Notes: generated by a model not told the origin, from the sequence alone. A DNA stretch of 64,000 bases from Flavipsychrobacter stenotrophus (GCF_002954265.1 NZ_PPSL01000001.1:1054001-1118000); one strand, 5' to 3'. Positions 1 to 9,122 are shown, counted from the first letter of the stretch. A program made the numbers and translations.

Positions 1-1
1 T

Positions 2-892
2 GGTTCATGGTCTTCCAGTAACCCGGCTATAGTTGCTGTAAATAGCACTGGTGTAATAACAGGGCTTGCGCTTGGCTCTGCTACTATTACCTATACCATT
101 ACCAACAGCTGTAGTGCAGACTACGTTACCAAAGTCATTAATGTAGTTACGGTACCTGTTAGTGGTGTAATAACGGGAGCATCTTCTCTATGTGCAAATC
201 AGTCTGTTACTTTATCGGCTTCCACTACAGGTGGAGTATGGACAAGCAGCGCGCCAACAATAGCATCAGTAAATACCACCGGTGTAGTACATGGCAATAC
301 GGCCGGCATAGCAATCATCAGCTATACAGTTACCAATACATGTGGCATTAGCATTACCACAGATACCATAACAATAAACCCGATGCCACTGGCAGGAATG
401 ATATCAGGACCTCATACAGTTTGTACCGACTCTATTATCGCATTATCTGAAACTGTGACCGGCGGTGGCTGGAGCTCGACTAACATAAGTATTGCCACCG
501 TAAATAGTGCAGGAAATGTGAGAGGTATGAGTGCAGGGACAACTACTATCAACTATAGCGTGTCAAATGCATTTTGTTCATCATTTACAAACTATACCAT
601 AATTGTAAGCGACTGCAGTCATACAAATGTGGCATCAACGTCGGCAGTTACTGCAGCCATGACAATAACACCGAACCCCAACAATGGCCTGTTTATATTC
701 AATTTAACTTCTTCCTCGCAAGAAACAGTAAGCGTTACTATTACCGACATTACAGGAAGAAAAATCGCAACATACAACCTGGCCACCAACACGCCCTCAG
801 AAATTATCCTTAACGAGTCTCCGGGCATCTACTTCCTCACGGCCATCACAAACAGTAATTCATTTTCAGCTAAGATCGTAGTGACCAGATAA
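2..892 (+). CDS. T9SS-secreted Ig-like repeat protein, 3' part
   Basis: The frame is open from the window edge, so the N-terminus is missing. What is visible is three and a half Ig-like (BIG2-type) repeats of about 80 residues, each with the signature GxWSS near the start of a strand, an IATV/IVAV strand, GVITG/GNVRG turns and a closing TNxC. The last 75 residues form a type A sorting domain (PNPNNG, ITDITGRKI, PGIYFL, ending KIVVTR), the signal that sends a protein through the outer membrane by the type IX secretion system. The role is probably surface or secreted adhesion; the ligand is unknown. The repeats resemble those of the giant adhesin at 26-33 kb and the single Ig unit of the right-edge NHL gene. 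A strong hairpin terminator follows directly. Confidence 0.85.
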   Translation, partial: GSWSSSNPAIVAVNSTGVITGLALGSATITYTITNSCSADYVTKVINVVTVPVSGVITGASSLCANQSVTLSASTTGGVWTSSAPTIASVNTTGVVHGNTAGIAIISYTVTNTCGISITTDTITINPMPLAGMISGPHTVCTDSIIALSETVTGGGWSSTNISIATVNSAGNVRGMSAGTTTINYSVSNAFCSSFTNYTIIVSDCSHTNVASTSAVTAAMTITPNPNNGLFIFNLTSSSQETVSVTITDITGRKIATYNLATNTPSEIILNESPGIYFLTAITNSNSFSAKIVVTR

Positions 893-914
893 AGACACTT
901 TCAGTCCACTACCT

Positions 915-952
915 AATAGCAATGCCCCGCCTTCCGGCAGGGCATTGCTATT
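915..952. terminator. Bidirectional Rho-independent terminator
   Basis: Perfect 13-bp inverted repeat (915-927 with 940-952) around a 12-base loop that can itself pair GCC/GGC. It lies between convergent genes: the T9SS protein ending at 892 and the FAD oxidoreductase ending at 1005. It probably serves both strands. Confidence 0.8.
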
Positions 953-1004
953 AAATATTTATCGTAGAAAAACACCGCACTCCGCTCTCTTTCTCGCTCT
1001 CACC

Positions 1005-2399
1005 TTACTTACCCCACATTGCATTAGCAGTAGCCGGGAATGGGAAAGTGATCTCATTAATACCTAGTTCAAGTTTGTTTACTATTTCCACACCCTGCAT
1101 CAATGAATGATCCTGGTTGCTTACCTCATACTTCCAGCCACCAAAACGGCCACGGCTGTAGATGTCCAATTTATCCAACTCAGGCACAACCTTATTGATC
1201 GCCTTATCCCTATCTGTAGAAGGTGTTGGGTAACCATAATCTAGCGACTTGTACCAAACCGAGATAATGTCCTCACGGCTCTCGATCAACTTGGTGTTCA
1301 GCATACCCTGTATGGTCTCTTCAACTATCGTGTCTGCATTTACCGGCTTGCATTCGCTCTGGCTTACTTCTGCCATCAGCGACCAATGCTGGTTGATATC
1401 CGGTACGTTATTAGGACTATAATTAGAGAACACCGTAACCCTGTAGAATGGACAATTATCCTCAGGGAAATACATCCAGCACTTGGTTTCAAGATCTGGC
1501 GCTGGCTTGCCCTTCAATCCTACACCTATGATATGGGTAGTAGAATGTTTCAGCAGCTTCACTACTTCCTTATGCGCATCATTACCATGCTTCAGCTTAT
1601 GCACCAGTATGTCCATAGGCATAGTGTTGATCAGCTTATCGTAAGTATGTGTACTGCCATCTGCACAGTAGATGGTCTTTGTCTTTTCGTCGATCGTTTC
1701 TACATGACTACCGAAGCGGAATTTATCATGGCCGATCATCTTAGCCACGCTCAACCATATAGCACCGGTACCACCATATTTAGGGAACTGGAATGTACTG
1801 TTAGGCCCCCATGACACATCCTCGATATCGAACAGTATATTCTTTGAAACTTTTTCAAGGTCAGCTATTGCTACGCGCTCACCTATCCACGTATAACTCA
1901 TCATTTCCGGAGGAAATGCCCATACCTTAAAGTTGTAGGGAATCATGAACACATCGGCTATACCCTGCCCCAGGGTAGCTATGATCCATTCACGAAAGTT
2001 AGCGGGCTTTGGGTAACTAGCACTCTTATATTCCTTGATCAATCCCTGCAGGCACTGCCACATTTCTTCTTTAGGTAGACAGCGAATATTGTTCTGGAAC
2101 GGATAGGGTACAAAACGATCGCGGATCCATACCCACGATTCACGCTGGTGATTCAACCAACCGTCTTCGCCAAGCGCCTTCATCATCAGGTCATCAAAGT
2201 ACTTGTAATGCGAGAACTGCACATGGCCACCAATATCCCAGGTAAAGCCCATATCATCCACAAAACTGGTGGACAATCCACCGGCTGTCGGTTCTTTTTC
2301 CAGCACTGTAAAATCTTCCACGCCCAATTCCTTAAGCCTGTAAGCTGCACCCAGACCCGTAGGGCCTGCTCCAATAATGATGTATTTATGATGAGACAT
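1005..2399 (-). CDS. FAD-dependent protoporphyrinogen oxidase / UDP-galactopyranose mutase-like protein
   Basis: 464 residues. The N-terminal Rossmann motif GAGPTGLGAAYRL (residues 10-22) is followed about 20 residues later by an acidic dinucleotide-binding strand end (VLEKEPTAGG) and a GGLSTSF motif, as in the flavin amine oxidase / HemY / UGM-like superfamily. HemG/HemY haem synthesis is not the likely role. The gene lies 39 bp after a family 2 glycosyltransferase on the same strand, which suggests a flavin-dependent sugar or lipid-sugar modification for surface glycans. The substrate cannot be read from sequence. The ATG start is followed directly by the FAD-binding strand. It is the last gene before the bidirectional terminator. 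Confidence 0.75.
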   Translation of the reverse strand: MSHHKYIIIGAGPTGLGAAYRLKELGVEDFTVLEKEPTAGGLSTSFVDDMGFTWDIGGHVQFSHYKYFDDLMMKALGEDGWLNHQRESWVWIRDRFVPYPFQNNIRCLPKEEMWQCLQGLIKEYKSASYPKPANFREWIIATLGQGIADVFMIPYNFKVWAFPPEMMSYTWIGERVAIADLEKVSKNILFDIEDVSWGPNSTFQFPKYGGTGAIWLSVAKMIGHDKFRFGSHVETIDEKTKTIYCADGSTHTYDKLINTMPMDILVHKLKHGNDAHKEVVKLLKHSTTHIIGVGLKGKPAPDLETKCWMYFPEDNCPFYRVTVFSNYSPNNVPDINQHWSLMAEVSQSECKPVNADTIVEETIQGMLNTKLIESREDIISVWYKSLDYGYPTPSTDRDKAINKVVPELDKLDIYSRGRFGGWKYEVSNQDHSLMQGVEIVNKLELGINEITFPFPATANAMWGK

Positions 2400-2438
2400 T
2401 CGGTAAAATGTAATTTTTTAATAGTAAAATGCCGGACC

Positions 2439-3185
2439 CTATAGACCGGACATATTGCGCTTCTTAACAGTAAATGCAAAGCTGAATAATTCCCTCGCAG
2501 AGCGTACACATACTTTCAACAGTTTCAGCTTAATGATAGACACCTGCCCTGTCTCGCGCTCTTTGTGGGTAACAGGTATGAACATAAGATCATTACCATC
2601 TTTCTTAGCCATTACAGTAAGAAAGATATTTGGTGCAAACGGACGTCCCGGAAGGTCATTGATCAGCATCTTCAGGTATTTACCTTTTATCAACCTGTAT
2701 GGAATGTTAGAATCGGTAACTAATACCCTGTAGAGCATAAAGATAATGACACGTACTATTCGGGTAATGATCAACCTGTTGAACTCATCATATCTCTTCT
2801 TGCGGTAACCCAGCAGGAAGTTAGATTTGGTGCGGTTCTCCCACAATTTCGGGAAATCTTCGGGAAGGAACTGGTTATCGCTATCTACTTGGAATACCCA
2901 GTCAGGGTCAAATTTAAGTGCTATTGAATAACCATTAAGCACTGCTTCACCATGACCACCATTTTGTTGATGTACTATATGCAGATAGGGGTATTTAGTA
3001 GCTATTTCATCCAGTATCTTAGGCGTATTATCCCTCGATCCATCATTAACAACCACTATTTTAAATGAAACATTTTTGAGATACCCGTTCAGGAAATTAC
3101 CCCACGACGTAAGCACTTCTTCAATACATTCCTGCTCATTATATACCGGTATAACGACTATTAGCCCGGTTTGCTGATATTGCAT
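2439..3185 (-). CDS. Family 2 glycosyltransferase (dolichol-phosphate-mannose synthase-like)
   Basis: 248 residues with the GT-A fold signatures of family GT2: PVYNEQE near residue 13, VVVNDGSRDNT around 45, the NGGHGEAVLNGY acceptor-loop motif, and a DSDNQ metal-binding DxD near 100. No C-terminal membrane anchor is obvious, so it resembles the soluble DPM1/WcaA-like group that moves a sugar from a nucleotide donor to a polyprenyl phosphate or glycan. It is the first gene of a two-gene minus-strand unit with the FAD oxidoreductase. Donor and acceptor are unknown. Confidence 0.85.
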   Translation of the reverse strand: MQYQQTGLIVVIPVYNEQECIEEVLTSWGNFLNGYLKNVSFKIVVVNDGSRDNTPKILDEIATKYPYLHIVHQQNGGHGEAVLNGYSIALKFDPDWVFQVDSDNQFLPEDFPKLWENRTKSNFLLGYRKKRYDEFNRLIITRIVRVIIFMLYRVLVTDSNIPYRLIKGKYLKMLINDLPGRPFAPNIFLTVMAKKDGNDLMFIPVTHKERETGQVSIIKLKLLKVCVRSARELFSFAFTVKKRNMSGL

Positions 3186-3296
3186 GTTTTCTTTGTTTTA
3201 TAGGTATATCTATCCACCCCCACAAACAGCAGGAAGTCGATCGCGGGGCTAAAATATAAAAAATGGATGGATTATTTGTAAAATAATATCCACAAT

Positions 3297-4202
3297 TTAC
3301 TTTTTTATCCAGTTATTTATAGACTGTGCATTCATATCCCGGTAACTCACCTTCGTTTCCACATTACCATTATTAACCCAAAGTATAACAGGAAATACGC
3401 CTCCGGTATATTTCATAAAAAGATCCTTATCCATGCGCACATACGGGAGGTCCTGTGCATTAGATGCCTTCCAGAAATCCGTCAGGTCGCTGGTAGTACC
3501 TCCGATGATCATAAAAAACGGCAGGTCCGGGTATTTTTGCTTCATCTGGTGCATCTTCAAAGCAGCATTTCTGCAATGAGAGCATGACGGACTAACAAAC
3601 GCAATAACATACTTACCTTTTCTAAGTTCTACAGCGGGTATTGGTGTTTTCCCTCCCACATACATGGGTGTCAGGTCAAGCTTAGTTGGTGTATCAATAG
3701 AAATAACGAACAATATAAATGGCAGAATGAGCATTGTGAGAGATATAGACCCTATGGCTATACCAGCCCAAAGCCCTTTGATACCTTTATTAAATTTCAA
3801 TAAGATACCAATCGCCCCCAGTATCAACACATTTTTTATAAGAGACGTTGATGGGTTCATCCATATAGCATCGCCAAAACACCCGCAGTTTACGTTATTC
3901 CCAAAGGCTACCCATAGGTAAATAAGGTACAAGTTAAATACCATCAGCAACCAGAATGCGCATTGTAATACCCATTTACGCATTCCATAGATATTGGCAG
4001 CAATCAGCAAACCCATACCTGCCTCCAGCCCCACAAACAAACGGGCAGCAATGGCAGATAATAACCACGGAAAATGCAGGTATTCCACCATGGTCGCCTC
4101 AAATGTGTAGATGGGAAATGCCTTGCTATAGGCAGAATACACAAACAACCCTCCGGTGGCAACAGACAGCAAGATCAATAAGGCCCTTCGTGTAGCGTTC
4201 AT
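3297..4202 (-). CDS. MauE/DoxX-type membrane protein fused to a thioredoxin-like domain
   Basis: 301 residues. The first ~165 residues hold four or five hydrophobic helices in the MauE/DoxX style (first helix LLILLSVATGGLFVYSAYSK), with a conserved NVNCGCFG loop. After the last helix comes a periplasmic thioredoxin-fold domain: YVIAFVSPSCSHCRNAALKM contains the redox CSHC pair. This arrangement suggests a membrane redox protein that passes electrons to or from periplasmic thiols, by analogy with MauE, which supports disulfide formation in methylamine dehydrogenase. The partner protein is unknown. The gene stands alone between the glycosyltransferase and a small lipoprotein. Confidence 0.8.
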   Translation of the reverse strand: MNATRRALLILLSVATGGLFVYSAYSKAFPIYTFEATMVEYLHFPWLLSAIAARLFVGLEAGMGLLIAANIYGMRKWVLQCAFWLLMVFNLYLIYLWVAFGNNVNCGCFGDAIWMNPSTSLIKNVLILGAIGILLKFNKGIKGLWAGIAIGSISLTMLILPFILFVISIDTPTKLDLTPMYVGGKTPIPAVELRKGKYVIAFVSPSCSHCRNAALKMHQMKQKYPDLPFFMIIGGTTSDLTDFWKASNAQDLPYVRMDKDLFMKYTGGVFPVILWVNNGNVETKVSYRDMNAQSINNWIKK

Positions 4203-4260
4203 TATTCGTTATGTACCGGCAAAAATAGTGTTTTATAGAACTAGCCTGCAATTATCATAA

Positions 4261-4296
4261 TAAAGCCGCTTTCTGTCTGGCAGAAAAGCGGCTTTA
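4261..4296 (-). terminator. Hairpin terminator after the small lipoprotein gene
   Basis: Arms TAAAGCCGCTTTCTG and CAGAAAAGCGGCTTTA pair with one bulged base. The hairpin sits 22 bp past the lipoprotein stop codon. The U-tract on the minus strand is short (TTATTAT), so termination may be moderate. Confidence 0.6.
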
Positions 4297-4317
4297 CACT
4301 ATACCTGTGGCTCTAAA

Positions 4318-4542
4318 TTACAGATGGCAGGTAGTTCCTCCCGGGTATGAATTGTTGGCCTGAGTTTCATAATTGTCGCAGGTATTCTTAGCATCAGGTA
4401 ATGTCACATCATTGATCTGGTGTGCATCGGTAGTAGAAGCAGAACCTATTACAGTTGTACATGTACATGTATAATCTTTTTTGCAAGACCCAAAGGCCAT
4501 AACGCCTATCAAGGCTGCGATCATTATCAATTTCGTTTTCAT
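4318..4542 (-). CDS. Small cysteine-rich lipoprotein, unknown function
   Basis: 74 residues from MKTKLIMIAALIGV. An earlier in-frame ATG would add 17 residues with no signal-peptide character, so the later ATG is chosen. The lipobox AFGSC predicts cleavage and lipidation at Cys20. The mature part (about 55 residues) has five further cysteines, including the CTCTC cluster near 26-30, and ends GGTTCHL. Such short CKKDYTCTCTT lipoproteins are common in Chitinophagaceae. No catalytic motif is seen. A hairpin terminator follows. Confidence 0.75.
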   Translation of the reverse strand: MKTKLIMIAALIGVMAFGSCKKDYTCTCTTVIGSASTTDAHQINDVTLPDAKNTCDNYETQANNSYPGGTTCHL

Positions 4543-4609
4543 GGTCGTTGTTTTTATTTTGTTATGCTTATGGTATAAACAAAACTGTGCCAACGCCCCA
4601 AGCTAAATA

Positions 4610-6310
4610 TCAAACGATAACTGAACCCATTTTCTTTTTCCGCACATTCACTAAAAACTCCTCAAATTGTGGCAGCGTAAAACTACTCAGGTTATGCTTA
4701 GCAGTAAGACCACCCTTCTGCCCGATCATAGCGCCATAATAAACATCTTTGTAACCGTTGATACTGTGCGCATCCGGGTCAATTGACAGCAATACTCCCT
4801 TCTCAATAGCATATTCTATCCAGCGCCAGTCAAGATCCAGCCTGCGCGGATGGGCATTGACCTCTAACACCACATTATATTCGGCACATGCATCAATGAT
4901 CACCTTATGATCGAGCGGATACCCCTTACGTGACAACAGCAGTCTGCCTGTAGGATGCCCCAGTATAGTAGTAAAAGGATTGGCTATGGCTTTCAATACC
5001 CTGGTCATGGCCTTCTCTTCGTTCATCTTCAGGTTGCTATGCACACTGGCTATTACCAGGTCAAAAGTGTTGAGTACAGATGATGAATAATCGAGGCTGC
5101 CATCATTCAATATATCAGCTTCGATACTCTTAAATATCTTAAATGGCGCCAGCTTTGCATTGATAGCATCTATCTCGGCATGCTGTTGGGCTATGCGTTC
5201 AGGTGTCAGTCCATTAGCATAGAAAGCAGCCTGCGAGTGGTCACTCAGCACCAGGTATTCAAAGCCATCTTTAATGGCGGCCTTGGCCATCTCCTCTATT
5301 GTATTCTGCCCGTCGCTGTAATTAGAATGCGAGTGTATGATGCTCCTGATATCTGCCTTTGTAATGAGCGTTGGCAGGGCGTTAGCAGCAGCCTTATTCA
5401 ATACCCCGGCTTCCTCCCGCATTGGCGGAGGAATGAATTGTAAGCCATTCATTGAAAAGATCTCTTCTTCTGAAGCAACATTTTCCGGCACTTTATATTT
5501 TGCATTAAAACCATCTATAAAACCATCTATAAATGCTTCACTACCGGTTGTCGTAAATAACTTGCTATAAAAAGTTTCTTTAGTCACAAAACGGAATGCC
5601 AGCTTGGGGCGCATAGTTACAGTTATGTGCAATACATCATCTGCTATCACCTCCACCAACACATCTTCGCTTTCGGCAAATTGTTTCCTCAGAATTGTTT
5701 TATCCAGGTCAGTTATGATATCCACCGCATCTAACACTTCTACCTGCCTTCTGGCGGCACCAGACACTGAGAACAGATTATTGGGGAAGTTGGTGCGCAA
5801 TGCGGCCACAATACCCTCACCTACCGCTACGGCATCAGACCACAGAAAGAAGCCTTCATTCTGCTTCAGGTAGCTGATGCTCTGCAATATACTTTCCTGC
5901 GTTTTGGCCCCAAACCCTTTTAGCGCTACCAACCTGTTCTCATTACAGGCATATTCCAGTTCACCTACCGACTCAATACCCAGCTCCTTCCATATAACCG
6001 ATATCTTCTTGGGCCCCAATCCTTTGATGGCCATTATATCCAGTATACCGGGAGGTGTATTGGCAATGATCTCTTCCAGTACCGTCATGCGGCCGGTATG
6101 TATAAGTTCCAGTATTTTCTTACCAGTCGACTCCCCTATGCCCTTCATGTTAAACAGCTCCGCTTCATCAAGTGTAGACAATTCCACACCTAGCTTATCT
6201 ATGTTATAGGCCGACACTGCATAGGTTTTGGTTTTAAAACTATTTTCGCCATGCAGGTCCATCAGCTTAGATAAAAGCTCAAATTGGTCGGCTATTTGTT
6301 TGTTGGTCAT
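4610..6310 (-). CDS. polX: PolX-family protein: HhH, degenerate polymerase domain, PHP phosphoesterase
   Basis: 566 residues, the usual PolX length. The start MTNKQIADQFELLSKLMDL is preferred over an upstream ATG that would add 33 unlike residues. Order: N-terminal 8-kDa-like and helix-hairpin-helix region (residues ~1-150; GIGESTGKKI, IKGLGPKKI), Pol beta-like domain (~160-300), and PHP domain (~322-560). PHP metal ligands look intact: HSHSNYSDG, SDHS, SVHS, GHPTGR, NAHPRRLDLDW and DPDAHS, consistent with 3'-5' exonuclease or phosphoesterase activity. The polymerase palm is not normal. The family GS-x-RR...GDxD motif reads GAARR...DAVD, and the third Asp position appears to be Ala (KLAFRFV). 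DNA synthesis activity is therefore doubtful; a role in repair end-processing is more likely. Confidence 0.88.
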   Translation of the reverse strand: MTNKQIADQFELLSKLMDLHGENSFKTKTYAVSAYNIDKLGVELSTLDEAELFNMKGIGESTGKKILELIHTGRMTVLEEIIANTPPGILDIMAIKGLGPKKISVIWKELGIESVGELEYACNENRLVALKGFGAKTQESILQSISYLKQNEGFFLWSDAVAVGEGIVAALRTNFPNNLFSVSGAARRQVEVLDAVDIITDLDKTILRKQFAESEDVLVEVIADDVLHITVTMRPKLAFRFVTKETFYSKLFTTTGSEAFIDGFIDGFNAKYKVPENVASEEEIFSMNGLQFIPPPMREEAGVLNKAAANALPTLITKADIRSIIHSHSNYSDGQNTIEEMAKAAIKDGFEYLVLSDHSQAAFYANGLTPERIAQQHAEIDAINAKLAPFKIFKSIEADILNDGSLDYSSSVLNTFDLVIASVHSNLKMNEEKAMTRVLKAIANPFTTILGHPTGRLLLSRKGYPLDHKVIIDACAEYNVVLEVNAHPRRLDLDWRWIEYAIEKGVLLSIDPDAHSINGYKDVYYGAMIGQKGGLTAKHNLSSFTLPQFEEFLVNVRKKKMGSVIV

Positions 6311-6355
6311 GAGTACAAAATTGGGAGGGTAAAGGTAGGTGTGTTGGGGCAAAAG

Positions 6356-6384
6356 TAAAAGAGTGAAACATATGCACTCTTTTA
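6356..6384. promoter_or_regulatory. Inverted repeat between divergent polX and EEP gene
   Basis: Perfect 10-bp arms TAAAAGAGTG / CACTCTTTTA around a 9-base centre, in the 98-bp gap between divergent start codons. It overlaps the expected promoter of the plus-strand gene (a TATATCTTG-like box follows). It could be an operator or a 5' hairpin; no regulator is identified. Confidence 0.4.
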
Positions 6385-6408
6385 TATCTTGCGGTAACCA
6401 ATACACCA

Positions 6409-7248
6409 ATGATGCAACGCATTACCTCCATCTTAGCTATTTTCGTTTTCCTGTCGGCCGCGGTAAGCGCCCAACACATAACCATCGGCACCTACAATCT
6501 CCGCTACGACAACCCCGCCGATGCTGGTAACCTTTGGAAAGATCGCGCACCAACAGTCGCATCGCTCATTAAGTTTTATGACTTTGATATACTCGGCACA
6601 CAGGAAGGCTTAAAGAACCAACTCGACGACATCAGCACTGCCCTACCCATATATGCTCGCTATGGTGTGGGCCGCGATGACGGTATTGATGCCGGTGAAC
6701 ACTCAGCCATTTTCTTTAAGAAAGATCGCTTTATATTGAAAGACAAAGGCGACTTTTGGCTATCTGAAACACCCGACAAACCAACCCTTGGCTGGGATGC
6801 CACATGCTGCAAGCGTATCTGTTCATGGGTACAGCTAAAAGACAAACAATCGGGCAAGATGCTGTGGGTATTTAATGCCCACTATGACCACCAGGGCCAG
6901 ATAGCCCGCGAAGAAAGCAGCAAGCTGATACTAAAAAAGATAAAGGAAATAGCCGGAGATAATATAGTCATACTCACCGGAGATCTTAATGGTGGGTACA
7001 GCACAGATTGTTACAAGATCATAGCCACCTCAGGCACACTAAAAGATACTTATGAACAGGCAGATCATCCTTATACCAATAACCCCTCATTCAATGGATT
7101 TGGCAAGCAGATAGATGGCAGCGATATCATAGACCACATCTTCACGACCAAACATTTTAAGATTAAACGTTGGGGTATTTTGTCAGACACCTATCATGGC
7201 AAGTATCCTTCCGATCATTTCCCTGTGTTGGCCGAGGTAGAGTATTGA
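6409..7248 (+). CDS. Secreted endonuclease/exonuclease/phosphatase-family protein
   Basis: 279 residues with a cleavable signal peptide (ITSILAIFVFLSAAVSAQ). The EEP (DNase I-like) fold motifs appear in order: TYNLRYDN (start of sheet), GTQEG with the metal-binding Glu, LTGDLNGG with the Asp/Asn pair, DIIDHIF, and the terminal SDHFPVLAEVEY with the catalytic Asp-His. It is likely a periplasmic or secreted metal-dependent phosphodiesterase; substrates in this family range from nucleic acid to phosphoinositides and sphingomyelin and cannot be chosen here. The start has two consecutive ATG codons; either is possible. It is divergent from polX. Confidence 0.85.
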   Translation: MMQRITSILAIFVFLSAAVSAQHITIGTYNLRYDNPADAGNLWKDRAPTVASLIKFYDFDILGTQEGLKNQLDDISTALPIYARYGVGRDDGIDAGEHSAIFFKKDRFILKDKGDFWLSETPDKPTLGWDATCCKRICSWVQLKDKQSGKMLWVFNAHYDHQGQIAREESSKLILKKIKEIAGDNIVILTGDLNGGYSTDCYKIIATSGTLKDTYEQADHPYTNNPSFNGFGKQIDGSDIIDHIFTTKHFKIKRWGILSDTYHGKYPSDHFPVLAEVEY

Positions 7249-7365
7249 AACGAGATTAAAATACTGGCTTCGTTTTACACACCTGTTAATTATTTCAGCA
7301 CGGCAGTACATATATAAGATGTTGCGGCTGCTAATTGGCTAGTTTTATCAAAAACAGTACTACTT

Positions 7366-7884
7366 ATGAGTGCCATTATAGGTTACGGCATTACCAAATT
7401 GCTGGATTATGACGCTTCTTTTAATATTAAAGCAGATTTTCTAAAAAGCTTTTTTAAGTTGGGCTATAATGATGGTTTTTATGAAATAATCGATGCCCGT
7501 AATGAAGCCGGAGATGTCATAGCAGATGCAAGATTATTTACTTTGTTCGGCAATAACATAAACGAGCGACCCATTCCGTTCAATATACCCGATACCAACA
7601 GAATAAATGCATGGCGTAATGAGCGTCAATCAATAGACTATGATATGTGGGATAAGCTGGACAGCGTGCAGGTATTTGTACCTAACGCTTACAAAGAAGA
7701 GCCATGGACAATAGACATGCAGCCAATTGGAAGAGTAAAATTTGCCCCTGCTCTTTATGGACTGGAAATTGCGCGGAATATGATGGAAATAAGAAAAGGA
7801 GTAAACAAAGACCTATGGAAAGGGGTGTACGAAATGTTTTGCGGCGCTTTCGATCATAACCTCATTCTTATTATTACTCACTAA
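7366..7884 (+). CDS. Hypothetical protein
   Basis: 172 residues, not recognised. No signal peptide or membrane segment. The sequence is mixed alpha/beta, starting MSAIIGYGITKLLDYDASF, with a central WRNERQSIDYDMWDKL stretch and a hydrophobic C-terminus ending LILIITH. Base composition and codon use match the neighbours. The gene stands alone, 117 bp after the EEP gene and 111 bp before the SPFH gene on the same strand, so it could be co-transcribed with the latter, but nothing proves that. Confidence 0.6.
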   Translation: MSAIIGYGITKLLDYDASFNIKADFLKSFFKLGYNDGFYEIIDARNEAGDVIADARLFTLFGNNINERPIPFNIPDTNRINAWRNERQSIDYDMWDKLDSVQVFVPNAYKEEPWTIDMQPIGRVKFAPALYGLEIARNMMEIRKGVNKDLWKGVYEMFCGAFDHNLILIITH

Positions 7885-7995
7885 ACATATTCACCTATGT
7901 TAACTGCTTTAAATCTGCACGAAAAATTAGCACAATCATAGCAAAAAGCTGCATTGCAAATTCCATATATTTACATCACTAAAAAACAACTAGCC

Positions 7996-9093
7996 ATGGG
8001 CATATTTGATAAACTGAGAAATGAATTTATTGATATAATTGACTGGCCCGACCAGGATGCTGAGACCCTTGTGTGGAAGTTTCCCCGTTACCAGAATGAG
8101 ATAAAGATGAATGCGAAACTCACTGTGCGGGAAGCCCAGCAGGCCGTGTTCATTAACGAAGGTAAGATTGCCGATGTATTTCAGCCGGGCATGTACACGT
8201 TGCAAACGCAGAATATGCCTATCCTGGCTACACTCAAAGGCTGGAAGTATGGCTTTGACAGTCCCTTTAAGGCCGATGTGCTGTTTGTAAGCACCCGCCA
8301 GGCTATAGACCAGAAGTGGGGAACGAAAAATGCCATTACCCTATCCGACGACCGCTTTGGCATGATAGAGCTGCGTGCATTTGGAACCTATGCGTTCCGG
8401 GTCACCGATGCCGGCAAGTTCATTAAAGAAATAGCAGGCATAGAGCAGGAATACACCACCGAAGAAATAGGCGGACAACTGAAAAGCATCATCGCTACCA
8501 GATTTACAGCCGCGGCAGCAAATGATATTCCGATTGAAAAATTCGCGTCAAACCTGGAAAGCCTCTCGGCTATCATCCTTGAAAAACTAAATGCAGACTT
8601 CGACGACTACGGACTCAAGATCACCAAATTTATGGTGGAGAACGTGTCTATGCCTGAGGAGTTGAAGAAGGAGATCTTCGAATACTCCCGCCTGAATAAG
8701 GTAGATATGCAGCAATTGGCACAGTTGAAATCTGCCAAGAGCATTGAGATAGCTGCGGCCAACGAAGGAATAGCAGGAATGGGTGCCGGCTTTGGCGCGG
8801 GGCTTAGCGTAGGTAATATGATGGCCAATTCCCTGAGTCAGGCATCTTCAGCAACACAACCACAGTCAAGCTCTACCCCTCCGCCACTGCCTACACCGGT
8901 GCAGTATTTTACAGGTATCGATGGCAAGCAGGCAGGTCCTTATGATTTCAACCAGATCATACAAATTATACAGAATGGCACCATCAGGCGCGAAACAATG
9001 ATCTGGAAAACGGGCATGGCCGCATGGGCAACAGCAGAAAGCATCAGCGATATAGGCACCCATTTCAATAATGTGCCACCGCCTTTAGGCTAG
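7996..9093 (+). CDS. SPFH-domain (YdjI-like, 'virion core') protein with C-terminal GYF_2 domain
   Basis: 365 residues from MGIFDKLRNEFIDIIDW; an ATG 42 bp upstream would add a non-conserved tail. Residues ~30-240 are an SPFH/Band-7 domain of the bacterial YdjI type: LVWKFPR, AVFINEGKIADVFQPGMYTL, and the helical part with MPEELKKEIFEYSRL. A glycine-rich spacer (GIAGMGAGFGAGLSVG) and a Pro/Ser linker lead to a GYF_2 (DUF4339) domain, YFTGIDGKQAGPYDFNQI...MIWKTGMAAWATA (~310-355). SPFH proteins scaffold membrane regions; in Bacillus subtilis, YdjI works with the YdjG/YdjH membrane proteins to anchor a PspA homologue. The next gene is a zinc-ribbon membrane protein, which fits such a module. 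No PspA gene lies nearby. Confidence 0.85.
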   Translation: MGIFDKLRNEFIDIIDWPDQDAETLVWKFPRYQNEIKMNAKLTVREAQQAVFINEGKIADVFQPGMYTLQTQNMPILATLKGWKYGFDSPFKADVLFVSTRQAIDQKWGTKNAITLSDDRFGMIELRAFGTYAFRVTDAGKFIKEIAGIEQEYTTEEIGGQLKSIIATRFTAAAANDIPIEKFASNLESLSAIILEKLNADFDDYGLKITKFMVENVSMPEELKKEIFEYSRLNKVDMQQLAQLKSAKSIEIAAANEGIAGMGAGFGAGLSVGNMMANSLSQASSATQPQSSSTPPPLPTPVQYFTGIDGKQAGPYDFNQIIQIIQNGTIRRETMIWKTGMAAWATAESISDIGTHFNNVPPPLG

Positions 9094-9122
9094 CTCTAAC
9101 CAATCGGCACCGATCACGTAAC

